Assembly: GCA_016719405.1 (NCBI GenBank)
Contig: JADJZE010000025.1
Span: forward strand, 1 to 39,092
Length of the DNA: 39,092 bases
Reading direction: 5' to 3'
DNA from: Candidatus Aalborgicola lynettensis
GTDB taxonomy: Bacteria > Pseudomonadota > Gammaproteobacteria > Burkholderiales > Burkholderiaceae_C
Below are positions 13,996 to 22,039 of this stretch, one piece after another; the stretch's first letter is position 1, and each line of letters begins with the position of its first letter. The notes below the pieces were generated by a model. It did not search any database. It saw only the letters and a program-made list of their open reading frames with translations, and had not been told where the DNA came from. Position numbers and translations under genes: made by a program.

Positions 13996-15636
13996 TTAAT
14001 TCAAAAGACCAAGGCCCACCTGCGCGCCGCCAGGGATGAGAATGGGTGCGGCCTTCCTGAGCGCATTGGCCGCAGGTTCGGCAAAGGCGCCGCGACTGCT
14101 TACCGCGCCACGCAGAAGGCTTTGCGCGAATGGCGTATAGGCAGCAGCGCCGGTAAGTAACCCGATCGGTATCATTGGGTTAACCATCCCAGCGCCAAGC
14201 GCGCCGCCACCCAGCGCCAAGCGCCCAGCGGTCCCGCTGTCAGAAACTTTTCCGCTCATTTGTGTTTTTGCTGCGCCGCTAAGGTCTTGCATCAGGGCAT
14301 TCCCCTCTGCGAACCGCGCTTTGTCCTTTGACTTATCGAGCGCGCGAACGGCATTTTGAAGCTGTGCCGGTGTAAAAACACCATCCTCCGTCCCAATCTT
14401 TGCCGCTGCGTTCTGAACTCGCTTGAAGTTCGCCCACCCTGTATTGATGGCTTTTAGCTCTGCTGCGTGCGCTGGGTTGCTGCGTGTCACAAGGTCGCGC
14501 AGTTCGCTTTGTAGCTGCTTGTATGCGTCACCAAGCAAACGCGCATCTGGGTCTTGCGACATGCCAAACCGCTTAATCTCGTTTGTCAGGAATGATTCCG
14601 TGTCCTTGAGTGTCTGCCCGGTCATGGTGCTCTGGCCTTGGAACTTGTCCAGTACGCGGTCCTTTAGCGTCTTGTCGAACAGGCTGGAGTATTTCGGGTC
14701 AAGCGCCCCCTGGTTAACCATGCTCTTGAGGCTCTGCACGCTCTGGGAAAACTGCCCGTCCGCTTGCGTTGTCAGCTTTGGCAGCAGGTTGTCGTATGCC
14801 TGCCCTAGCTTTGCACTGGTGTACTCAACCGCAGATCCGCCAAGTGCTTGGCCGCTTGGCAATTTCTCGCCAATTGGAGCAAGAGCCCGGTTAAACGCCG
14901 CCTTGTTCATCTGCTCATTACCGCGCTGGCGGGCTGCTGTGATCGCATCCCCAACGATTGGCAGGCTCTGCGCCTTCTCTTCCACGCGATTAGCCCATCC
15001 TCCCAGCGTTTGCCCGATGGTTGGTTGTACGCCCTCGTTTTTCAGCAGTGCGACATTGGCGTTTTTCGATGCATTGGGGCTGATGACGCGGGCAATCCCC
15101 CCAGTTACAGCAGGCACAGCGCCGCCGAATGCTGCACCCATTGCAACCTGTTCACCCTTGCCCTTCCAGAAATCGCCATCTGCTACCGGGTTGAGTGCAG
15201 CACTTGCAGCGCCGCCAAGTGCACCAACGCCAACGCGCCCTGCCAGTGTTGCCGCTGCGGGTATTTTTGACGCGATAGCAAGGTTTGCGGGGCTTACTAC
15301 GTTGCCAATTGTTCGATAGCCATCAAAGCCAGATTCGCCAGCCGCAGCGCGCTTTGCCTGGTACTCGGCCTCCTGCTGCTTGATAAGCCCATCGACGCCG
15401 GTTTCTGGCATCTTGGAAAGCATCCCGGTCTTGTCAGCAATCCAGTTATTCACCGTCCTGTTTGCGGAGTTGAAGCCTTCAGGCATCATCTTTTCAAACA
15501 ACTGGGCAGCGCCATCGAGTGGGTCTTTGATTCCGCGCAATAGCTTTTCTGTGCGTGAAACTGGCGCGGCTGTTGGCTGATCGTCAATGAACTCGTACCG
15601 GCCTTTTGGTTTTTCGTCAATGTATTCGTAAGCCAT
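13996..15636 (-). CDS. Large internal virion / DNA-ejection protein
   Basis: 546 residues; start at ATG 15636 within TAATG. N-terminus MAYEYIDEKPKGRYEFIDDQP, then Gly/Ala-rich amphipathic stretches (AATLAGRVGVGALGGAASAAL, LALGGGALGAGMVNPMIP) around helical regions (ELKAINTGWANFKRVQNAAAK). This composition is typical of podovirus ejection proteins that cross the envelope. Last of a run of three such genes. Family by context, not by motif. Confidence 0.65.
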   Translation of the reverse strand: MAYEYIDEKPKGRYEFIDDQPTAAPVSRTEKLLRGIKDPLDGAAQLFEKMMPEGFNSANRTVNNWIADKTGMLSKMPETGVDGLIKQQEAEYQAKRAAAGESGFDGYRTIGNVVSPANLAIASKIPAAATLAGRVGVGALGGAASAALNPVADGDFWKGKGEQVAMGAAFGGAVPAVTGGIARVISPNASKNANVALLKNEGVQPTIGQTLGGWANRVEEKAQSLPIVGDAITAARQRGNEQMNKAAFNRALAPIGEKLPSGQALGGSAVEYTSAKLGQAYDNLLPKLTTQADGQFSQSVQSLKSMVNQGALDPKYSSLFDKTLKDRVLDKFQGQSTMTGQTLKDTESFLTNEIKRFGMSQDPDARLLGDAYKQLQSELRDLVTRSNPAHAAELKAINTGWANFKRVQNAAAKIGTEDGVFTPAQLQNAVRALDKSKDKARFAEGNALMQDLSGAAKTQMSGKVSDSGTAGRLALGGGALGAGMVNPMIPIGLLTGAAAYTPFAQSLLRGAVSSRGAFAEPAANALRKAAPILIPGGAQVGLGLLN

Positions 15637-16892
15637 TAGGGCACCTCCGACCATGTCATGCCGTTGGAAATAAGCACCTTACCGGTGGTTGTATCTCTGA
15701 TCTTCTTGCCTTTGTTGGATGCGTTAGCCGCGGGCATTGCGTCCATTGGGCTCGGTTTTGGAGTCGGCTGGCCTGATACACGCTGCCGCGCTGCTTCCAT
15801 TTCTGCCGTGATGCGCCCGATAGACTCCCTGAACGCCTTTTCGCCCATCGCCGGGTTGAGCGCACCAACAGCCGCGGTTAGCTTTTTGCCCTCCGCGTCA
15901 GACAACGCGCCCATGCCCTTGAGTTGCGAAACCATGGGGATAAATGCCTGTGACTGGAACGTGTCCAGCTCGGCCTTGAAGTTGGCAGACTCTGAGCCAG
16001 GCATTGTCGGGAATGCGCCAATCATGCCAACAGACCTGGATAGACCGGGATGCTTTCCAAGGCGATCTAGCGTGCCAAGCATCGTGTCAAAGCTGGCAAT
16101 CTGACTGCCTTTTGTCAAATCCTCCACCTTCTTTTTCTCGCCGCGAGTAATGTCGTTCAAATCCCGCGCCCTTGCGTCTGTCATGTTCTGACCGCGCAAC
16201 GTGGCCGCGTTATTCGCCCACGCCACCGCATTGGATGCTTTGCTGTTGGCATCCTGCCCGATGGGCATAGAACCCTGCATTTCCGTGCTGTATGGGCTGC
16301 GAAATGCCACCTTGTCGCCAAGGCGCACTTCTTCCAGCTTGTCGCGTGCTTTAACGCCGCTCAGGTATTTCATTTCCCCGTTTTCGGCCAATATAAAGGC
16401 GTTGCCCTGCTGGTCGTACTGCGGAGCCGTGGAGAACTTAGGCCCATCTTTTTTCAGCATTTCCTTGATTTTGAGCGACTGCACTGGATCAATGCCAGCC
16501 AGCGCGCCAGCAAACCCCGCGTAATCGTAGCCAGCAGGCTCTGCCTCGCGCCCAGCGCTTGGCATGATCCCCGTTTCCGCGTCTCCCATCAATGGTGCAA
16601 TACGCTGCTTTGCAGGGATTGCGAACTTGGCAGACAGATCGCGTATTAGTTGCGCCTGTTGTCGTGCCTGCGCCTTGTCTTGCGCCGCCTGCTCATACTC
16701 CTGCATCTGCGCCTCCAGCATCTTTTGCTTGAGTGCGTTTCGCTTGTAGGCATCAAAGCTGCCCATGCCCTCAGCCAACCGCTGCCCGAACCCCGTGCGG
16801 TTAGGGTCTGTAGTAGGCCCGCCCGCAGCGAGTAAGCCCAAACCCAGGCGCAGGCTGTCGCTGTCTAACATGCCATCTAAAAGTCCAGCCAT
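15636..16892 (-). CDS. Internal virion / ejection protein
   Basis: 418 residues. N-terminus MAGLLDGMLDSDSLRLGLGLLAAGG, then Gln-rich coiled coil (KMLEAQMQEYEQAAQDKAQARQQAQL). Middle and C-terminal parts resemble phage DNA-transfer proteins (PMVSQLKGMGALSDAEGKKLTAAVGALN, ITAEMEAARQRV). The C-terminus GKVLISNGMTWSEVP is a short strand repeat. Coupled to the next gene by TAATG. Confidence 0.65.
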   Translation of the reverse strand: MAGLLDGMLDSDSLRLGLGLLAAGGPTTDPNRTGFGQRLAEGMGSFDAYKRNALKQKMLEAQMQEYEQAAQDKAQARQQAQLIRDLSAKFAIPAKQRIAPLMGDAETGIMPSAGREAEPAGYDYAGFAGALAGIDPVQSLKIKEMLKKDGPKFSTAPQYDQQGNAFILAENGEMKYLSGVKARDKLEEVRLGDKVAFRSPYSTEMQGSMPIGQDANSKASNAVAWANNAATLRGQNMTDARARDLNDITRGEKKKVEDLTKGSQIASFDTMLGTLDRLGKHPGLSRSVGMIGAFPTMPGSESANFKAELDTFQSQAFIPMVSQLKGMGALSDAEGKKLTAAVGALNPAMGEKAFRESIGRITAEMEAARQRVSGQPTPKPSPMDAMPAANASNKGKKIRDTTTGKVLISNGMTWSEVP

Positions 16893-16895
16893 GAT

Positions 16896-17597
16896 TTACA
16901 CCTTTGATTTTGCTTTGACGTACTTGTTGACCAAGTTGGCATAGGCTGCTTGAGCGTCTGCATCAGCGGTCCACTTCCTGTTCATCGGTATTCCATACGC
17001 CGCTTGGTGCCACGAATTGAAATCGCCAAGAACCTTTTCCCACTCCGCATCGTCCGTTTGCCCAGGTTGGTAGCTCGTTGGCGCTGATTGGCGAATGTCA
17101 GACGCTACTAAGTCGTTACTGTTAAACGGGTTCATCGCGTCAAAGTCGATCTTGCCCAAAGGCTGGTACTGCGGCGCGGAGAATGGCCCAGCCAATAGCC
17201 CATTCTGGGGCTGTTGTGCTGGTTGTGGTGTTGGTCGGCTGTAGCCTACCGATCCCGGTGCGCCGCCTTGTGCGCGCTGGTAGTGGCTGCCCATCATCTG
17301 ATTAGCAAAACCGAGCAGGCCCGGTGCCACTTGCCCGTTGAACTTGTCAATCAGGCCGTTCTGGTTCTGGTAGCCAGCTTGCTGTGTCTCATTGAATGGG
17401 TGCCGTTGGTAGAACTTCTGAAGGTCTGCATTGGTTTGCAAATTGCGCAGCATGTAGGGCTGTGCCGGTCCCCATGGGTCACGGGTTTGTGACTGAGCGC
17501 CAGCGCCGCCGTTTTTATCTTCGTCGCCGCCGCCATTGAGCAAGCCTTGGACGGTCTTGACAGCGCCGATAGCCTGAATTGCTGTGTTGATATACAT
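16896..17597 (-). CDS. Virion-associated protein
   Basis: 233 residues. N-terminal hydrophobic Ala/Gly segment (INTAIQAIGAVKTVQGLLNGGG), then DPWGPAQPYMLRNLQTNADLQKFYQRHPFN, a block I know from podovirus internal/structural proteins, followed by a Pro/Gln-rich linker and a globular end. Probably part of the ejection complex. Confidence 0.6.
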   Translation of the reverse strand: MYINTAIQAIGAVKTVQGLLNGGGDEDKNGGAGAQSQTRDPWGPAQPYMLRNLQTNADLQKFYQRHPFNETQQAGYQNQNGLIDKFNGQVAPGLLGFANQMMGSHYQRAQGGAPGSVGYSRPTPQPAQQPQNGLLAGPFSAPQYQPLGKIDFDAMNPFNSNDLVASDIRQSAPTSYQPGQTDDAEWEKVLGDFNSWHQAAYGIPMNRKWTADADAQAAYANLVNKYVKAKSKV

Positions 17598-17598
17598 A

Positions 17599-18009
17599 CT
17601 AGCCCTCTAACAAAATGAGTTTGTCCATGCCTAGCTCTGGATTGCGTGTCTGCAATGTATGAGCCTCTTCAACTTGCCCGTCTTCAATCTCTGCCAACTC
17701 TGTGCCTTCTGTCTTGCAGATGGTGGTCATCCAGCAATCAGACACTGCGTAAATTGCCCGAGTCATTCCCTTTTTTGTTGGCAGGACGTTGTAGCCGCTG
17801 AGTTCCTTCGGGCCATCGTCAAGCGTTATCAGAGCCTCACCGAACAAGATAGAAATATGGTCTGTCTTGTGCGTGCAGCCTGCGATAACCGTTCCAGCAG
17901 GGATAAAGCCAGTACGCGCATACATGCCGTTTACTAGGTGGTGCTGCGTGTCAACCACCACCTGCGGGTGTTTCCGCATCTCTTCGGCTAGGCGGTGAAC
18001 TTGGTTCAC
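17599..18009 (-). CDS. Cupin-like virion-region protein
   Basis: 136 residues; GTG start in GTGA. HHLVNGMYARTGFIPAGTVIAGCTHKTDHISILFGEALITLDDG has the strand pattern and G(X)5HXH-like spacing of cupins (HKTDHISIL). Similar proteins occur in phage tail regions; a metal or sugar ligand is possible. No catalytic role proven. Confidence 0.6.
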   Translation of the reverse strand: MNQVHRLAEEMRKHPQVVVDTQHHLVNGMYARTGFIPAGTVIAGCTHKTDHISILFGEALITLDDGPKELSGYNVLPTKKGMTRAIYAVSDCWMTTICKTEGTELAEIEDGQVEEAHTLQTRNPELGMDKLILLEG

Positions 18010-19491
18010 ATGGTTCCGTTCATCAGATACTTGGTGAAGTCAGCGCCGCCGATGTTGTTCATGCCGCCGCCGTTCTGTGAACCGTACTGATACAGGCCAA
18101 GACCCTGCATGGTCGGGTTAGAGCTGCTTCCAACCGTGCCCGTAGAACTTCCACCCATGCCGCCTGTTGCGTTTGCGCTGTTCGTGAAATACTTTTGATA
18201 GTCCAGCGGCGTGTTCTGCATCTGTGTGCCGCTGTTGATGCCTTGCTGATTCATGCCATTCATCATCCCGTACACACCCATGCCAAAGTTGGCCCCGGCT
18301 AGGTTGTTGTTGAAGTTCTGCTGGTTGATGTTGGCGTCCAGATTGGCAAAGCCAAGATCGCTAGATCGCAAGCCTAAGTCATAGCTGTTGTTTACGCTGC
18401 GGTTTTGTAGGTCATTTGAACGCAAGCCTAGATCGTAACTGTTGTTCAGACCCTGTTGTTGCAGGTTGCGGCCCTGCTGCTGGCTCCAATCGTTGCCGTA
18501 CATGCTGGTAAGCGCCTGCCCGTACTGACGGTTCATATCGTTCATGCCGTTGGCCTCAACCACACCTTGACGCGATCCACCAAAACCACCAGCCGCCATG
18601 GCGCCACTGCGAATGCTTGGCATTTGCGTGCGGCTCCAGTTGTCAAACATTTGGCTGCCAATATCCCGGCCCATTTGCCCCAGATACGGGTTTTGCTGCG
18701 GGTTGTAGCTACCGCCAATGCCAAGGTTTTGCGGCTGCTGCTGTGGCTGCTGTGGCTGCTGCTGGCCTTTATATGCTGTGTAGGCATCGCGAATAGCGCC
18801 ACTTCCAATCCCTAAGTTGGATAAATAACCCTCTGCGGCCCGCTGGTTCTCCGTAGTGTCGCCCCCATTTGCGCTAGACCATTGACGGTACGCATTTGCA
18901 ATCGGCGCCAGCGCGGGCGCGTTGGCCGGGGGCCCGCCGCCCCCGGGGCCCGGGGGGCGGGGGGGGGGGGGGGCGGTACGCATTTGCAATATCGGATGCG
19001 TTGCTGTTGTTGCTGAGTCCCGCGTACAGTGTTTGTGGTGCGATGGGCTTCGCCGCCATGCCTGCATCGCGCTGCTGCGGTGCTTTATAGGCGTTGTAAG
19101 CATCGTTGATCGCACCGCTGCCAATGCCTAAGCTCTGCAGGTAGCTCTCAGATGCTCGCTGATTCTCGGTTGTATCGCCCCCATTTGCGCTAGACCATTG
19201 ACGGTACGCATTTGCAATATCGGATGCGTTGCTGTTGTTGCTGAGTCCCGCGTACAGTGTTTGTGGTGCGATGGGCTTCGCCGCCATGCCTGCATCGCGC
19301 TGCTGCCGTACCCATGCGTCAGCAGAGCCAGGCGTATAGCCCATGTAGGTGTCAACGTCGGCATTGCTGATATTGTTCTCACGCGCGTAGTTGTATAGCG
19401 CCTGCTCAGGCGAGATGCCAAAACGCTGGGCGCGTGCATTGGCTTCCGCCATTACGGCATCGCGCGTTGCCTGATCGAGTTGTGTTGCCAT
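18006..19491 (-). CDS. Gln/Asn-rich internal virion protein, disrupted by GC tract
   Basis: Start MATQLDQATRDAVMAEANA at 19491 with AGGAG upstream. The frame is broken near 18930-18973 by a G/C tract, after which the second frame continues (APIANAYRQWSSANGG) to 18006. Contains a roughly 75-residue tandem repeat (DAGMAAKPIAPQTLYAG ... IGSGAINDAYNAYK) and later NNSYDLGLRS repeats. Rich in Q, N, S, G. Probably an ejected or tail-needle-associated protein, by position. Confidence 0.6.
18927..18975. other. Anomalous G/C homopolymer tract
   Basis: Nearly pure G and C, including a run of 15 G, between two copies of a direct repeat. It encodes PPPPPPGPRG-like nonsense and breaks the ORF. Most likely an assembly or read artefact at the repeat junction. 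Confidence 0.7.
18974..19078. repeat. Direct repeat copy 1
   Basis: 105 bp apparently identical to 19202-19306; encodes the DAGMAAKPIAPQTLYAG module. The flanking CGCTAGACCATTGACGGTAC segment is repeated too (near 18871 and 19188), so the protein repeat unit is about 230 bp. Confidence 0.8.
19202..19306. repeat. Direct repeat copy 2
   Basis: Second copy of the 105-bp repeat, 228 bp from the first, in the same gene. Confidence 0.8.
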
Positions 19492-19502
19492 ATTTTTCTC
19501 CT

Positions 19503-19736
19503 TCATCCTAGAAATGTCCAGACCCCGCCGCGATAGCAATAGACGCCTGCACCGCTGCCGGGGTTAAGAGTCGTACCGTCTGCTTTGAAAATCGTTCCCT
19601 CCCGATATTTCGGCGGGTAGGCGTAAAGCGTGTCCAGTGTGAAAAATGGATCTGCTGTTTCCATCGCTTGCGCAATCTTGTAAAGCTCTTGCTGCACTTT
19701 TGGGTCGTCAACAATGCCGGGTGTGTATCGCGCCAT
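19503..19736 (-). CDS. Small virion-region protein
   Basis: 77 residues (MARYTPGIVDDPKVQQELYKIAQAM). Helical start, then strand-rich YREGTIFKADGTTLNPGSGAGVYCYRGGVWTFLG, an ending typical of small podovirus tail/fiber-associated proteins. Lies between the stabilisation protein and an ejection gene. Likely structural. Confidence 0.6.
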   Translation of the reverse strand: MARYTPGIVDDPKVQQELYKIAQAMETADPFFTLDTLYAYPPKYREGTIFKADGTTLNPGSGAGVYCYRGGVWTFLG

Positions 19737-21518
19737 TTAGTACCGCCCAGAGTTGACGTAATCACCGCCAAACGATTTCATTCGCCATGCGCCGTAATCA
19801 GAGTTTGTGAAGCGCACAGCCAGAAATCGGCCACTTGCAAAAGAATCAATCTTTAATGACGTACCGATAACAAAAGGTTGCGCCGTCTGCCATGTAACCT
19901 CACCATCTGGGAACATGGACGCCCCGACCTGTACATTCACAGTAGCCCCAGAAACGCCATCAATTTGCGGGTAAATGCTGCTCCACGTCTTTACCATGTA
20001 CGGGTCGCCCATGGTCATGCCAGTGCGCTCCAGCGTCGAAGTAATCAGGCTGCTAAAGTCAGTCGTTCCGGTGTCCGTCAGCGAGATAAGCGGCGTAGAG
20101 TGGCACATCAGCAAGCGCGCTTCAGCCGGGGAGTATTCGTTCTCGTTCCACGATGTTGCGTCGGTTTCCCACGCATCGGAGTCACCCGCCCATGTAGTCA
20201 GCGATGTGCCCACATTGATCTGCCCGAAAGCGCCATAGGTCACATTCGTTAGCGCGCGCACCCCCCATGTTTTGTCAATCCAATTCCATACCATCGCTTT
20301 ATTGCAGGTTTCGCTGGAGCCGAACGGAAAGCAGATCCACACCTCGTTTTTTTGCGGGTTTGCCGTGACGAATGCGCGTTTGTAGTTTGTGCTGTCGATG
20401 TTGTTGAATATGTAGCTGCGTACCGCGCCGTTGGCGATGGATTGCACACCGCTGCCATTGTTGACAACTACGTCACCAGCAGTCAGCACTACGTGGCCCA
20501 ACGGGGTATTAACCGCGCAGCCACGCGCCAGCATTCCAGATTCGCCTGGAAGGCGTTGAAAGCGGAAAATGTATGGAGCGCCGACATACGTCATTGCGTA
20601 CATGCTGCGTTCTTTGTAGATGACATTTACATCACCCAGCGGCAAGCAATCCACCAGCAAATCAGACGTTTCAGCAAGGTCTTGCTCTCCCGCGTCAATC
20701 GCCGGGTTTGTTTCGTCCCAGTCTCCACCCGCTGTAATTGCGCCGGGGTTGAGAGTTGTTGACCACTTGACCATGTGCGGGTAGCTTGTTCCAGACTTTG
20801 TTATCCCGAGCGAGACAACGAAATTCTTGAACGGGCGCATGGCAGTAGCCGTCCACGCACTAGACCAGCCCGGAATGTCGCGCAGTTTTATCGAGGTATC
20901 GCCACCCCAGTACTGCGGCATGTCAACGCCATTATTGAGAATCATCACGCCATTGATGACGCCACCTGTCCACTTGTTATCAATGGCCCCGGTGAAGTTG
21001 TTGACCGCAGCGCCAGGCTTGAGCAACACGCCGACCGACGTAGCAGAGCTGCCGGGGTCGCTGGTCATCGTGTAGGTAAACGTGTTTGCCGCTACCCCGC
21101 CAATCACGAATGTCCCGTTGTACTGGCTTGGCGTAGCCCCGTAGACCGTCACCGTGTTGCCATTGGCCAGGCCATGCGCTGTGCTTGTCAGGGTGGCAGT
21201 AGTTCCCACGCGGGTAATCGAAACAATCGCCGTAGTGGTCAACCGGGTGATGTTGGTTTGCGTTGTGCCGTCATCCACAAACACCTGCGCAATCCCGGCG
21301 TAATTCCAAAAGCGGGCTGACGTTGTTGCGTATGGCTGGATGAAGTAAGGCGTCACGGTAGGCGTGGTAAACACTGCCGCCGTGCCCCTGAAACGCTCTG
21401 CATAGCCGTTATTGAAACGCATGTTTTCCGTGAGGCTCCACACGCCATTACCCAATTCCTCGGGAGTAAGGTCGCTATTGAGGCCAAGCCCGCAGTTATC
21501 AACGCGCACAATGGGCAT
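19737..21518 (-). CDS. Tail stabilisation protein, P22 gp10-like
   Basis: 593 residues; start MPIVRVDN at 21518 overlaps the previous stop (TAATG). Beta-propeller-like repeats, with WNYAGIAQVFVDDG, IDNKWTGGVINGVMILNNGVDMPQYW, VNVIYKERSMYAM, EVWICFPFG, KAMVWNWIDKTWGV. An inserted Ig-like segment with THGLANGNTVTVYGA sits near residue 110. This pattern fits phage stabilisation proteins that cap the portal-tail channel. Confidence 0.7.
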   Translation of the reverse strand: MPIVRVDNCGLGLNSDLTPEELGNGVWSLTENMRFNNGYAERFRGTAAVFTTPTVTPYFIQPYATTSARFWNYAGIAQVFVDDGTTQTNITRLTTTAIVSITRVGTTATLTSTAHGLANGNTVTVYGATPSQYNGTFVIGGVAANTFTYTMTSDPGSSATSVGVLLKPGAAVNNFTGAIDNKWTGGVINGVMILNNGVDMPQYWGGDTSIKLRDIPGWSSAWTATAMRPFKNFVVSLGITKSGTSYPHMVKWSTTLNPGAITAGGDWDETNPAIDAGEQDLAETSDLLVDCLPLGDVNVIYKERSMYAMTYVGAPYIFRFQRLPGESGMLARGCAVNTPLGHVVLTAGDVVVNNGSGVQSIANGAVRSYIFNNIDSTNYKRAFVTANPQKNEVWICFPFGSSETCNKAMVWNWIDKTWGVRALTNVTYGAFGQINVGTSLTTWAGDSDAWETDATSWNENEYSPAEARLLMCHSTPLISLTDTGTTDFSSLITSTLERTGMTMGDPYMVKTWSSIYPQIDGVSGATVNVQVGASMFPDGEVTWQTAQPFVIGTSLKIDSFASGRFLAVRFTNSDYGAWRMKSFGGDYVNSGRY

Positions 21519-22039
21519 TAGACCCCCAGCGCGGTTTTGATCGCCACCACAAACCCGGCCCACTGGGCAGCAATGGGGGCAAGATCGTTAGCGGTGCGGG
21601 CCTGCTCTTTACATGACAAGCGCGTGGCGCGAATAGACGATTGCGCCTGCCGCCAGCCGGTTGCCGTTGTCAAAATGTCGTCTGTGGCCCATGTCGCGCT
21701 CTCGCCCTTCGCGCTGGCCCAGCTTGCAACGCTGTCGGGAACCGTGCCGGTGTAGTTCGCTTCCTTGAATGCCTTTGCTTCTTCCTCGGCGCGCAGGTAT
21801 TCCGTTGTGCGATCGCCTTCGACTGCGCGGTAAATGGCGTCTGTGTCGGCGTCAATCTGCAACATCAGCCCGACACGGTTAGGCGTCGGCACAGGCTTGG
21901 TGAATACTGAGCCATCAAACAGATCGCCAATGTCGGCGCTATCCGAGCGCACCAGTACCAAATCTGTAAATAATGCCGGGTTGTCTAGCTCGATGGCATT
22001 GACGACCTTGCCGTCTTCGATTTTTAAGTACCGGGCCAT
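21518..22039 (-). CDS. Tail fiber assembly/associated protein
   Basis: 173 residues (MARYLKIEDGKVVNAIELDN). The N-terminal strand module with VVNxI-ELDNP and the helical C-terminus (AEEEAKAFKEANYTG, IAAQWAGFVVAIKTALGV) match small proteins downstream of fibers that help fold or attach them. TAATG coupling to the fiber gene supports this. Confidence 0.6.
   Translation of the reverse strand: MARYLKIEDGKVVNAIELDNPALFTDLVLVRSDSADIGDLFDGSVFTKPVPTPNRVGLMLQIDADTDAIYRAVEGDRTTEYLRAEEEAKAFKEANYTGTVPDSVASWASAKGESATWATDDILTTATGWRQAQSSIRATRLSCKEQARTANDLAPIAAQWAGFVVAIKTALGV

Noticed and set aside
13906..14160. Rightward 84-residue ORF
   Set aside because: Lies mostly antisense to the ejection gene, covers the lysis promoter, and shows no family pattern.
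14423..15319. 298-residue rightward ORF
   Set aside because: Antisense shadow of the 546-residue ejection protein; composition typical of a complementary-strand reading.
18976..19306. Insertion sequence or mobile repeat
   Set aside because: The repeat is in frame within one gene, lacks terminal inverted repeats and encodes a protein module.
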